Assembly: GCA_903861125.1 (NCBI GenBank)
Contig: CAIOTF010000042.1
Coordinates: forward strand, 302,477 to 366,476
Source of the DNA: an uncultured Ignavibacteriota bacterium
GTDB taxonomy: Bacteria > Bacteroidota > Ignavibacteria > UBA10030 > UBA8401
Reading direction: 5' to 3'
Length of the DNA stretch: 64,000 bases
The translations under genes and the position numbers were made by a program. Below the pieces are notes generated by a model that saw only the letters and a list, made by a program, of their open reading frames with translations, did not search any database and had not been told where the DNA came from. Positions 52,611-60,819 of the stretch are shown here, in pieces; positions within the stretch are counted from its first letter, which is position 1; each line of letters begins with the position of its first letter.

Positions 52611-53779
52611 TAATATGGCCGGGTTAAGAAAAGATACATGAATGTTCCCGCAACCGAAATGCGAACCGCCATGGCTGCATAGACATATTGTTTTTTTAAA
52701 TGATACCATCCGTATGCAAAGCAGGAGATCGCCACAAAAACGATGATGAACGCCAGCGAAGATTCCACAACGGAAAGGGTCGGCAGGATAACCTGCTGCA
52801 GCCCGTTATTGACAACAGAACCATAAAGAATGATAAGATGAATAATATAAATAAATAGAGACTCCCGCCCCATGATCTGCGGAATCTTCGACGTTATCTT
52901 AAGCGAATACTCCGCAAAGAACACTCCGCTTGTTACCAGAAGAACAAATCCTAAACGGGCAAATATGATCAATGGATTCACTTTCCAGACATCATGAGGG
53001 GGGTATATATTCAGCGGAATATTCAGAAGGATGACCGCGGTTATCAGCATAACAATTCCGACAGAGACTGCTTTCTGCATCAGATCCATTGCATGCCGGT
53101 GCTCCTTTGCATTCAGGAAGATCGAAGCAAAGATCACGCCGCACAGTATATATGCAGACCAGGGGAAGAGCGGAAACCAGGAATTGTTTCCCGCGTTGAT
53201 ATACGAGACAAGCCAAAGCGGAACGATCTTTGTGAAATCAATACTCCAGACAATCGGAGAAAGAAATATAATGATGACGGCAGCGGCAGCGGTAACGAGT
53301 GTAAACCTTCTCTCATCTTTCAGCAAAATAACTGCGCACTGAAGGATGAGCATGGTGATAGCAATACAATGCAGTGCGTCTACCTGAAGCAACACCGCAA
53401 TGTCGGCGGGCGTTGCTTCAGCCAAAATCTTTCGTAGCGAAAAATAGGGGAGATGGAGTGCGTAGCCGATAATGAGCAAACCGATAAATTTTCCGAAACG
53501 CTTTGCAACATGCCGTGTCGGTCTGTTATGCTCATCCCATTTTTTCATCGTCGAGATTCCGAACGCCACACCTGATGCAAAAAGGAACATCGGGGCGATG
53601 AAGCCGTGGAAAAAATCGTGCGCAAAAAAAAGAGTATGGGAACGAAGGTTGAAATCCAGCAGCGCGTCGAACGTGTGCCCCTGGATCATGAATACGACCG
53701 CAAGAAACCGGAGAAGATCAATAAAAAGATAACGTTGTTTGGAATGGGGCATCGAAACAATTTTAATATTTAGAGACAT
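52610..53779 (-). CDS. multi-spanning acyltransferase-like protein, HGSNAT/DUF1624 type (paralogue 1)
   Basis: The 389-residue protein shares its whole layout with the next gene: LFIDLLRFLAVVFMIQGHTFDA (in part), HGFIAPMFLFASGVAFGI, GYALHLPYFSL, QVDALHCIAI and WFPLFPWSAYILCG. The pair is clearly a tandem duplication that has diverged. The start may be this ATG or one nine codons later (MPHSKQRY); neither has a convincing RBS. About ten helices are predicted by eye. Confidence 0.8.
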   Translation of the reverse strand: MSLNIKIVSMPHSKQRYLFIDLLRFLAVVFMIQGHTFDALLDFNLRSHTLFFAHDFFHGFIAPMFLFASGVAFGISTMKKWDEHNRPTRHVAKRFGKFIGLLIIGYALHLPYFSLRKILAEATPADIAVLLQVDALHCIAITMLILQCAVILLKDERRFTLVTAAAAVIIIFLSPIVWSIDFTKIVPLWLVSYINAGNNSWFPLFPWSAYILCGVIFASIFLNAKEHRHAMDLMQKAVSVGIVMLITAVILLNIPLNIYPPHDVWKVNPLIIFARLGFVLLVTSGVFFAEYSLKITSKIPQIMGRESLFIYIIHLIILYGSVVNNGLQQVILPTLSVVESSLAFIIVFVAISCFAYGWYHLKKQYVYAAMAVRISVAGTFMYLFLTRPY

Positions 53780-53922
53780 CTGATAAATCTCACATCAATG
53801 TCCAGAATGACAATGGACAACCTATTTTTCAGATGTCGCATTTACACGACTGTATAATAACAAGACTGCAGGATTATAGAAACAATAGAATTGTTTTTTA
53901 AATAATCCTGATATTAATGTAC

Positions 53923-55140
53923 TTACGGGAGTATCTTCATCTTCTTTCCGACAGTTTCAAACGCACCGAGCGCATGATCAATATTTTTCTTTGTGAGTGC
54001 GGCAGAGATTTGAACCCGTAATCTCGCTTCCCCTTTGGGAACAACCGGGAACCATAATCCTTTTACGTACACGCCTGCTTTCAGCAGGGCTTTGCTCATT
54101 TCCTGAGCCACCGATGCCTCACCCAACATCACCGGAACAATCGGATGATCTCCCTCAAGAATGCGGAATCCAAGCGCAGCAATTCCCTTCCGGAAATATG
54201 CCGTATTGTCGTGTAGCCGTTGCACGATAGATCTGTCCTTTGAGAGGAGATCAATCGCCGCAATGCTCGCCATAACGATCGGCGGCGGCAGAGAATTCGA
54301 GAATGTATATGGCCGCGATTTTTGACGGAGATATTCAACCATTTTTTTACTTCCGCCAATATAACCGCCAAGAGCACCTCCGATTGCTTTTCCCAGCGTA
54401 CCGGAAAGCACATCAACATTCTTTAATACGCCGAATTTTTCCGGAGTTCCCCGGCCTGTTTTACCGACAACACCGATCGCGTGGCAGTCGTCGACGAACA
54501 AGATCGCCGAATATTTTTTTGCAAGTTCCACTAGCTGCGCAAGATGAGCGTAACTACCTTCCATACTGAATACGCCGTCCGTTGCAATGATCCTGAAACG
54601 GTATTCCGTATTCTTATCTGCTTCCAGCAATTGTTCCAGCTGTGCAATGTCGTTGTTCTTATAGATCTTACGGTCCGATGTTTCGGGTTTGCAAAGCCGC
54701 ATGCCATCGATGATGCTGGCATGATTCAATCCGTCCGTGTAGATCACATCACGATAATTTTCCGAACCGAGTTTTTCATTCAACAGTGAAGGAAAAAATG
54801 CATTGTTCGCGGCAAATGCCGACGAGAACAAAATGGCATCCTCCGTACCGATAAATTTAGCGATCTTCTTTTCCAGTTCGAGATGGATCGTCTGCGTTCC
54901 GCATAAGAAGCGTACCGACGCCATACCATAGCCGTACTCCTTTATCGCTTCAATGGCTGCTTTTTTCACCAGGGAGTGATTGGACATTCCCAAATAATTA
55001 TTCGAGGCCATCATCACCACTTTTTTGCCGTTCACATTCACTTCTCCGGCCTGCGGTGTAGAGAATGATGTTTCGTATTTATAGGTGTTTGCATCGTGGA
55101 TGCGGTTGAGTTCGTCTGTAAAAATATTATCATACTTCAT
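53923..55140 (-). CDS. kbl: glycine C-acetyltransferase-like PLP enzyme (Kbl family)
   Basis: It belongs to the alpha-oxoamine synthase family, which condenses an acyl-CoA with an amino acid. The 405-residue protein has NNYLGMSNH, SVRFLCGTQTIHLELEKKIA, the glycine-rich FSSAFAANNAFF, NHASIIDGMRL, DGVFSMEGSYAHL, VDDCHAIGVVG and the PLP lysine in GTLGKAIGGALGGYI. The ending KGLWFPVVPKGEARLRVQ fits 2-amino-3-ketobutyrate CoA ligase more than BioF. No tdh or bio gene is adjacent, so the substrate stays inferential; serine palmitoyltransferase-like activity cannot be excluded. Confidence 0.85.
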   Translation of the reverse strand: MKYDNIFTDELNRIHDANTYKYETSFSTPQAGEVNVNGKKVVMMASNNYLGMSNHSLVKKAAIEAIKEYGYGMASVRFLCGTQTIHLELEKKIAKFIGTEDAILFSSAFAANNAFFPSLLNEKLGSENYRDVIYTDGLNHASIIDGMRLCKPETSDRKIYKNNDIAQLEQLLEADKNTEYRFRIIATDGVFSMEGSYAHLAQLVELAKKYSAILFVDDCHAIGVVGKTGRGTPEKFGVLKNVDVLSGTLGKAIGGALGGYIGGSKKMVEYLRQKSRPYTFSNSLPPPIVMASIAAIDLLSKDRSIVQRLHDNTAYFRKGIAALGFRILEGDHPIVPVMLGEASVAQEMSKALLKAGVYVKGLWFPVVPKGEARLRVQISAALTKKNIDHALGAFETVGKKMKILP

Positions 55141-55171
55141 TATAGTATCCTTTTTCGTTGCTGTTCATGTT

Positions 55172-56545
55172 CTAATGCTTAATAAGCCGAATCGCAAATG
55201 ATCCGTCAATTCCGTTCCGGTGAGGGAATGTTTCGATGAATCCGTCGGCAGAAACAATTTTTTCGTTCGAATATTTTGCTGCATTATCGATCTCAAATTC
55301 AGGATGCGTCTCTAAGAATTTTTTGATTACGTTGAAATTTTCTTCCGGTTCTATTGTGCAGGTGCTATAGACAAGCGCTCCCCCCTGTTTCAACAGGGTT
55401 GCGGCATTAGTCAACAGATGTTCCTGAATCTTCACAACCTCGTTGATGTCACGCATCTCACGCTTGATCTTGATGTCCGGTTTTTTGGACAGCACACCAA
55501 GCCCCGAACAGGGAGCATCGATCAAAATTTTATCGGCCAATTCCGTTTGGAAGTCGGTCGCATCTGCAGCAATAAACTGAACATTGGTGAGTCCGAGCCG
55601 TTCGCAAGAGCCTTTTACCAGATTGAGGCGCGTCTGATATTTGTCAACGGCAACGATCGTCCCCTGATTCTTCATCACTTCACCGAAGAACGTCGTCTTC
55701 CCGCCCGGTGCAGCACAAAGATCGAGCACGCGATCACCCGGCTGCACATTCAGGAGCGTGGCGGCAAGACCGGCACTCTCATCCTGAACGGTGAAAAATC
55801 CGCGCCGGAATATTTCGGAATTGGAAATATTGGTGAGATTGGTTGTCTTCAGGAACATTGGAAGAAAATTCGATTTTTCGTACGAAATATTCTGCAGATC
55901 GAACATCTTCATAAAATCTTCGACGGTGGTCTTCATCGTATTGATACGAAGGGTCAACCCCGGTTTCTGGTTCTGTGCTTCAAGCAGTTTTTCCGTTTCG
56001 TAGAATCCGAACCGGTTCATCCACCGTTTCACCATCCACAGAGGAAAGGAATACATCGTGGAAAGATACAGCGCCGCATCGTTCTGCACATCGGGATAAT
56101 GAATTCCATCTTTGTTCCTGATGATATTACGCAGCACACCGTTCACAAGTCCGCCCGCTTTTTCGCCGCGGATACGCTTAATAAATTCTACCGCTTCGTT
56201 AACAGCAGCATGGTCGGGAACTTTATCCAGGAAGAGTATCTGATAGAGCGCCGATCGAAGTGTATTGCGGACGGTCACTTCTGCTTTTGCAAAATTTCCG
56301 TGAAAGAATCCGTTCAGCACCCAGTCCAGTTTCGACTGCCACCGCAGCACGCCATGCACGATCTCCATCAGCAGCGCCTTGTCAAAATCATTCAATTCGC
56401 CGGAACGCAGTTCCGCTTCAAGCAATTTGTCCAGATACGAATCGGTGCGTTCTACGCGGTTCAATATCTTCACCGATGTTCCGCGCACTCCGCTAAAAAG
56501 CTGTTTTCGTTCTTCTTTATAATCGTTTAAGTCTTGTTGTTCCAT
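55172..56545 (-). CDS. rsmB: 16S rRNA (cytosine-967-C5)-methyltransferase
   Basis: The 457-residue protein has an N-terminal NusB-like RNA-binding domain (RNTLRSALYQILFLDKVPDHAAVNEAVEF, given in outline, at about 95-120) and a Rossmann methyltransferase domain with LDLCAAPGGKTTFF, VDKYQTRLNL, DAPCSGLGVLSKKPD and the catalytic cysteine in YSTCTIEPEEN. This is standard RsmB/Sun. It stands 31 bases after kbl ends in the reading direction opposite; both share the strand and could be cotranscribed. Confidence 0.95.
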   Translation of the reverse strand: MEQQDLNDYKEERKQLFSGVRGTSVKILNRVERTDSYLDKLLEAELRSGELNDFDKALLMEIVHGVLRWQSKLDWVLNGFFHGNFAKAEVTVRNTLRSALYQILFLDKVPDHAAVNEAVEFIKRIRGEKAGGLVNGVLRNIIRNKDGIHYPDVQNDAALYLSTMYSFPLWMVKRWMNRFGFYETEKLLEAQNQKPGLTLRINTMKTTVEDFMKMFDLQNISYEKSNFLPMFLKTTNLTNISNSEIFRRGFFTVQDESAGLAATLLNVQPGDRVLDLCAAPGGKTTFFGEVMKNQGTIVAVDKYQTRLNLVKGSCERLGLTNVQFIAADATDFQTELADKILIDAPCSGLGVLSKKPDIKIKREMRDINEVVKIQEHLLTNAATLLKQGGALVYSTCTIEPEENFNVIKKFLETHPEFEIDNAAKYSNEKIVSADGFIETFPHRNGIDGSFAIRLIKH

Positions 56546-56607
56546 AATTTTTTACAATCAGTCTTGCTCTTTCAATAATGTAATTCAGACTATACCGGTA
56601 TATGATG

Positions 56608-57879
56608 CTACAGAGGCATTCCGCGTTTTCTTCGTTCATCGCTCGTCAGGTCGAAGATCTTCCGGAATAGTTTTTCTTCCTGTTCACTCAATTTTATGTC
56701 CCGCCGGATCATTACTTTGCCGGCCACGTTGAGTGCTTTCTCTATGTTATATGTTGTGAACGTTTCGCCCGCAGCGCCCCACGAGAACGACGGAACATAT
56801 TTCGGCGGGAAACCTGTGCCAAATACATTCGACGAAACTCCGATGACGGTACCGGTATTGAATGTTGAATTGATCGCGGTCTTGGAATGATCGCCGATCG
56901 TCACACCGACAAACTGCATTCCGCTGTCCACCGGCTCACCGTTCACATACACCTTCACCGAACTGTAGTTGTTCTTCAGATCGCTCGTTACCGTTCCCGC
57001 TCCGCAATTCACCCACGCACCAAGATAAGAATGGCCGAGAAATCCGTCGTGCTGCTTGTTGGAATAACTATGAAGGATCGTCTCCTCAATTTCCCCGCCC
57101 ACCTTGCACACAGGACCGATACTGCAGTTGTGATAGATTTTTGCACCGACCTTCACGATGGATCCGTCGCCGATGTACGCCGGACCGATGATCGTTGAGA
57201 ATGACATTACGTGCACATTCTTTCCGATGTAGACAGGCCCCTCCTCTGCATCAATAACAACGCCCGGTTTTATCACCGTACCGTCGCCGATAAAAACATT
57301 CTTGCTGTTCAGAATATACACGCCGGGATGTTTTGCTGTGTTCGGATTCTTTTTCCTCCGCCTTCTTTTCAGCAGTTCGTAATCCGACCGCAGCTGATCG
57401 CCATTGTGTTTGATAAGATCCCACGGATAGCTGATCATCTTCACATCAACCTGCTGAACCCGCAGACCGTCAAAATCAGAAATAGAAAATATTCCATTTA
57501 GATGACTCTTCAACGTTTTCAATTTTTGACCGCCAACTCGCGCCGCAACAACTTTGTCCTCTTGCACATACACAACATCGGACTCTCCGTTCAGCGGAAT
57601 CATTTTCACGAAGTGTTCATCGACGATCGCCCGTCCGTTAATGAACAGACAGTCCTTGGCAGTGATTTCGTTCACGGCGTGACCCGGATTCCGCAGCCGC
57701 ATATAATCCGCCAAATAGGAACGGGAGTGCAGGGTCACTTCCGCTTTCGGATACGCATATTGAACTTTTTCCTTCAGCGAAAGAATTCCGCAGCGCAGAT
57801 TAAATGTGGGACGAAAATACACAAGCGGAAGCAGATTCGGATGGTAGATGTCTTCAAAGAGACAGATTTGTGATGGCAT
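56608..57879 (-). CDS. GlmU-like protein with left-handed beta-helix (acyl/nucleotidyltransferase)
   Basis: The 423-residue protein has a vestigial N-terminal nucleotidyltransferase-like half (ICLFEDIYHPNLLPLVYFRP, SYLADYMRLRNPGH, lacking the GxGxRM signature) and a C-terminal hexapeptide-repeat domain from about residue 190 (NSKNVFIGDGTVIKPGVVID, in part; VYIGKNVHV; IGDGSIVKVGAKI; GAGTVTSDLKNNYSSVKV). It corresponds to the GlmU-family protein common in Bacteroidota. With the separate pyrophosphorylase domain protein it may split the two GlmU tasks, but neither gene proves this. The tail is helical and charged. Confidence 0.85.
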   Translation of the reverse strand: MPSQICLFEDIYHPNLLPLVYFRPTFNLRCGILSLKEKVQYAYPKAEVTLHSRSYLADYMRLRNPGHAVNEITAKDCLFINGRAIVDEHFVKMIPLNGESDVVYVQEDKVVAARVGGQKLKTLKSHLNGIFSISDFDGLRVQQVDVKMISYPWDLIKHNGDQLRSDYELLKRRRRKKNPNTAKHPGVYILNSKNVFIGDGTVIKPGVVIDAEEGPVYIGKNVHVMSFSTIIGPAYIGDGSIVKVGAKIYHNCSIGPVCKVGGEIEETILHSYSNKQHDGFLGHSYLGAWVNCGAGTVTSDLKNNYSSVKVYVNGEPVDSGMQFVGVTIGDHSKTAINSTFNTGTVIGVSSNVFGTGFPPKYVPSFSWGAAGETFTTYNIEKALNVAGKVMIRRDIKLSEQEEKLFRKIFDLTSDERRKRGMPL

Positions 57880-57915
57880 ATGATCCTTTCAGGTGCTACA
57901 ATTTGCTTCTTTTTT

Positions 57916-58357
57916 CACCACGGAGAACACAGAGGACACGGAGAATATTTACAACACAAATCGTTTAATATTCTTCGAAACAATAATTGAGTTAAAGTTA
58001 ACCAACAGTCCAACGTGTTTATTTGCTAATTTCAAGTATGTTAAAATCTGTGCCTCATGAATAGGCAAAATACTTTCAACGGATTTCAATTCAAGAATGA
58101 TCTGATCCTCAACAACAATATCTAAACGGTAACCGCAGTCGAGATTTACATTCTTATATCGAACAGGGACCGGCGATTGACGTGCAAACGATATGCCTTC
58201 TTTTGCCATTTCATAACAAAGGCATTCTTCGTAAGCTGATTCCAATAATCCTGGACCTAAATTTTTGTGAACCTCGATGCACAAACCTATTATTCGTTCA
58301 GAAAGTTCAGGATTGTATTTTAATTTTGTCTCCGTGATCTCCGTGCACTCCGTGGTG
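57916..58357 (-). mobile_element. putative small element: GxxExxY gene between inverted CACGGAG repeats
   Basis: The left boundary on the plus strand reads CACCACGGAG and continues with AACACAGAGGACACGGAG; the right boundary on the minus strand reads CACCACGGAG and continues with TGCACGGAGATCACGGAG. The ten-base ends are perfect inverted copies and each is followed by degenerate CACGGAG units pointing inward. The interior is almost filled by one gene. The unit lies between GlmU-like and rpmE genes without disrupting either. No target-site duplication could be defined. Confidence 0.5.
57949..58284 (-). CDS. GxxExxY protein (PD-(D/E)XK-like), start unclear
   Basis: The 111 residues from the TTG used here contain HKNLGPGLLESAYEECLCYEM, the family-naming GxxExxY motif (GLLESAY), then VNLDCGYRLDIVVEDQIILELK with the D and ExK pair of a nuclease-like fold, and AQILTYLKLANKHVGLLVNFN. 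The conserved family N-terminus continues upstream in frame (SERIIGLCIEVHK, then codons made by the CACGGAG repeat), but no ATG, GTG or TTG lies upstream before the in-frame stop, so either a rare start is used or the gene is not expressed fully. Function is unknown; it fills a small inverted-repeat element. Confidence 0.8.
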   Translation of the reverse strand: MCIEVHKNLGPGLLESAYEECLCYEMAKEGISFARQSPVPVRYKNVNLDCGYRLDIVVEDQIILELKSVESILPIHEAQILTYLKLANKHVGLLVNFNSIIVSKNIKRFVL

Positions 58358-58386
58358 AGTATCGGTACAATACTTTTACAAAATAA

Positions 58387-58419
58387 AAAACGGAATGATC
58401 AAATGATACATTCCGTTTT
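58387..58419 (-). terminator. intrinsic terminator after rpmE
   Basis: AAAACGGAATG pairs with CATTCCGTTTT around an 11-base loop, followed on the minus strand by TTTTTTATTTT (overlapping the stem end). It lies between rpmE and the GxxExxY element. Confidence 0.85.
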
Positions 58420-58444
58420 CAAATACTGAACATAATAATAATAA

Positions 58445-58663
58445 TTATGCTGCTGGCGCCGCGGTCTTCTTCGCATACTTCTTGTTGAATCTCTCAACAC
58501 GACCGGCAGAGTCTAGCAGTTTATGCTTCCCGGTGTAGTACGGATGACACGCAGAGCAGATTTCGACATGGATGTCTCCCATTGTCGAGCGGGTTTCAAA
58601 TTTGTTTCCGCATACGCAGGAAACAACCGCTTTTCTGTATTCTGGGTGAAGATCTATTTTCAT
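58445..58663 (-). CDS. rpmE: 50S ribosomal protein L31
   Basis: The 72-residue protein starts [20 protein letters not shown] and has [14 protein letters not shown] and [12 protein letters not shown]. The cysteines (CVC and CSAC) mark the zinc-binding form of L31 (RpmE rather than YkgM). The upstream in-frame extension lacks homology, so the ATG used is firm. It has its own promoter with a TAnnTTTG element and its own terminator. Confidence 0.97.
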   Translation of the reverse strand: MKIDLHPEYRKAVVSCVCGNKFETRSTMGDIHVEICSACHPYYTGKHKLLDSAGRVERFNKKYAKKTAAPAA

Positions 58664-58699
58664 TGTGATACTTTCTTTAATTAATTGTGAAATAACATT

Positions 58700-58730
58700 C
58701 AAATATAACAAATGCAGACAGGAGTTGCAA
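58700..58730 (-). promoter_or_regulatory. rpmE promoter with Bacteroidota-type -7 element
   Basis: On the minus strand TTGCAA is separated by 17 bases from TATATTTG. The latter matches TAnnTTTG exactly, the -7 consensus of the Bacteroidota housekeeping sigma factor, and also works as TATATT for a sigma70-type reading. The start codon follows about 37 bases later. Confidence 0.7.
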
Positions 58731-58737
58731 GGAAGGA

Positions 58738-59769
58738 TTATTTCACTCCATTTTTTGCATTCTCCCGTGCAATAAGATATAACCGCACATTTCGCTGATG
58801 TTCTTCATAGTTTTTCGCAAACCGGTGATGCCCGGCGTTGTCGGCAACAAAATAGATGAAATTGTGATGCGCGGGATACAGCGCCGCCAGGATCGATCGT
58901 CGGCCGGGATTGTTGATCGGTCCGGGGGGCAGTCCGTAATTCAGATATGTATTGTACGATGAATGGACCTTTAGACTGTTTCGCGTAAGACGTTTGGACG
59001 TATCGGAGACGACAAACCATACAGTCGGGTCGGCCTGCAGCCGCATTCTTCGTTTCAATCGGTTATAATAAACACCTGCGATGACCGGCCGTTCATCATC
59101 ATACACTGCTTCCCCTTCCACGATCGAGGCCATTGTCATAACATCGTTCAGATCGTAGCCGAGTTTCTTCATTTGCAGCTTCAGTGAATCAACAAAAAAT
59201 TCCCTAAACTCCGTGATCATCCGCTGAACGATCACCCGTTCATCATCCTGCCAATAAAAAGAATATGTATCGGGCATCAGATATCCTTCGATCGATGTTG
59301 CATTGTGCGGATAAATTCCGATAAGCGAGGTATCATGATAGAATTGCATGAACCGCGAGGAATCGATGCCAACATGCCGTTTTAAAATGCGTGCAAAAAC
59401 CCTCGTCCGGACACCCTCGCGCAAAGAGACACTGGAACTTACCGTTGAGAGTCCCGATTTGATATCTTCAAGAATATTCAGATTGGAAATTCCGCTGACG
59501 AAACTGTATTTACCAACACGCATCTTTTGTGTAACGCCCAGCATTCTTCCGGCAAGTTTGAATGTGAAAGAGCTGACGATAATCCCTTTATCGGCGAGAG
59601 AGTCTGCAAGAGTGGAAAATGATTGACCTTTACTTACCGTGATGAATTTTGGAGAGGGTTCAAATGAATTAGGAAATAAAAAAATCATTCCGCACGCAAG
59701 GAGCAATACTCCAAGCAGCACGGAAATGCCGTATAATAAACGGGATCTATTTCGGTTTTTTCCGTTCAA
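58738..59769 (-). CDS. mltG: endolytic murein transglycosylase
   Basis: MltG cuts nascent glycan strands and helps end peptidoglycan polymerisation. The 343-residue protein has one membrane helix at about 11-32 ([20 protein letters not shown]), a LysM-like region ([19 protein letters not shown], in part), [13 protein letters not shown] and [21 protein letters not shown] (in part) with the catalytic glutamate near 218, then [15 protein letters not shown] and [11 protein letters not shown]. The start is TTG inside the end of the chorismate mutase gene (23-base overlap). Confidence 0.94.
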   Translation of the reverse strand: MNGKNRNRSRLLYGISVLLGVLLLACGMIFLFPNSFEPSPKFITVSKGQSFSTLADSLADKGIIVSSFTFKLAGRMLGVTQKMRVGKYSFVSGISNLNILEDIKSGLSTVSSSVSLREGVRTRVFARILKRHVGIDSSRFMQFYHDTSLIGIYPHNATSIEGYLMPDTYSFYWQDDERVIVQRMITEFREFFVDSLKLQMKKLGYDLNDVMTMASIVEGEAVYDDERPVIAGVYYNRLKRRMRLQADPTVWFVVSDTSKRLTRNSLKVHSSYNTYLNYGLPPGPINNPGRRSILAALYPAHHNFIYFVADNAGHHRFAKNYEEHQRNVRLYLIARENAKNGVK

Positions 59770-60034
59770 TCATCGCCTCGCGTTCAAGTTTTCGGGATTC
59801 GTCTATGATACGCTCGAACAACCGCCGGAGAGCAAGATCGTTTAGCGGGCCGGAGTTGTGTTTCAGAATATTCTCCAGCACTTCCTTTTCGCGTTTCGGA
59901 GAATACGCTTCCATCCCTAAGCGTTCTTTGATCTTGCCGATCTCATCGGCAAACCGTGCACGCTCGTTCAGCAGTTCGACAAGTTTTTTATCTGTTTCGT
60001 CGATCTTATTTCGCCAATGCTCAATGTTGTCCAT
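59747..60034 (-). CDS. chorismate mutase, AroQ type
   Basis: The 95-residue all-helical protein turns chorismate into prephenate. It has IDETDKKLVELLNERARFADEIG and the KIKERLGMEAYSPKREKEVL stretch, with the Arg, Lys and Glu residues expected in the active site of AroQ enzymes. It stands alone, without prephenate dehydratase or DAHP synthase fused. It lies two bases after trpA and overlaps mltG. Confidence 0.92.
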   Translation of the reverse strand: MDNIEHWRNKIDETDKKLVELLNERARFADEIGKIKERLGMEAYSPKREKEVLENILKHNSGPLNDLALRRLFERIIDESRKLEREAMIERKKPK

Positions 60035-60036
60035 GT

Positions 60037-60819
60037 TTACACTATTGTTGAGAGGAATTGTTTCGCCGCCGCAGTCACTGCCTCCGCACTTTTTTCTCTG
60101 CCTATCGCCTGCAGCAATGCAGAACCGACAACAACTCCGTCGGCCGTTTCTGATATTTGCGTAACCTGCTCCCTGCTTTTTATTCCGAATCCGACGACGA
60201 ACGGTTTTTTGGTATTGTTTTTTACTCGTGTTAAGAATCCGTCAAAATTGCTGCCGAACGTGTTTACCGAACCCGTAACGCCGGTAACGGAGACACAATA
60301 TGTAAAATCTGTAGAGAGACCGTCGATGTATCGGATACGTTCGTCCGACGAGGTTGGAGCAATAAGAAATACGTTACTTAATCCATGCTGCGTACAGAGA
60401 GACCGGAATTCCCCGCTCTCTTCCGGAGGAAGATCGGGAATGATCATTCCGTCGATGCCTGCATCTTTCGCATCGGCGCAAAATTTTCCCATGCCGTGGT
60501 TCAATATCGGATTAACGTAACCCATAAAAAGAAGAGGAATATTTGTTTTCGTTCTTGCCTCTTTCACGATGGCCAGCACCCGTTTCAACGATGCGCCGTT
60601 TCTAATTGCAACTTCCGAGGAATGCTGTATCGTCGGACCGTCGGCAAGCGGATCGGAAAACGGAATCCCTATTTCGATCATTGCTGCGCCGGCAGATTCC
60701 AACGCAAGAATGAGCGGAATCGTGACACCCGGTATCGGAAATTCCGGCGTGATGTACGGAATAACGAAGGTTTTTTTTTCGGAACTGTATTTTTGAAATG
60801 CAGCTGATATTCGGTTCAT
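60037..60819 (-). CDS. trpA: tryptophan synthase alpha chain
   Basis: TrpA splits indole-3-glycerol phosphate and passes indole to TrpB. The 260-residue barrel has EIGIPFSDPLADGPTIQ with the catalytic Glu and Asp, MGYVNPILNHG, DLPPEES, FLIAPTSSDERI and VVGFGIKSREQV. All catalytic residues are present. Its start overlaps tsaD by four bases. trpB and other trp genes are outside the window, so the operon is broken up in this organism. Confidence 0.96.
   Translation of the reverse strand: MNRISAAFQKYSSEKKTFVIPYITPEFPIPGVTIPLILALESAGAAMIEIGIPFSDPLADGPTIQHSSEVAIRNGASLKRVLAIVKEARTKTNIPLLFMGYVNPILNHGMGKFCADAKDAGIDGMIIPDLPPEESGEFRSLCTQHGLSNVFLIAPTSSDERIRYIDGLSTDFTYCVSVTGVTGSVNTFGSNFDGFLTRVKNNTKKPFVVGFGIKSREQVTQISETADGVVVGSALLQAIGREKSAEAVTAAAKQFLSTIV

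Noticed and set aside
53813..53829. Inverted repeat TGTCCA-N9-TGGACA upstream of the acyltransferase pair
   Set aside because: Could be an operator, but a single short palindrome in AT-rich sequence is not enough to name a site.
53871..53909. Long imperfect hairpin (GGATTAT and ATAATCC ends) between kbl and the acyltransferase pair
   Set aside because: No T-run on either strand, not repeated elsewhere in the window, so neither a terminator nor a repeat element could be supported.
55418..56530. 370-codon open frame on the plus strand
   Set aside because: It lies fully opposite rsmB, whose protein has all methyltransferase motifs; the plus-strand translation shows no domain and is a shadow.
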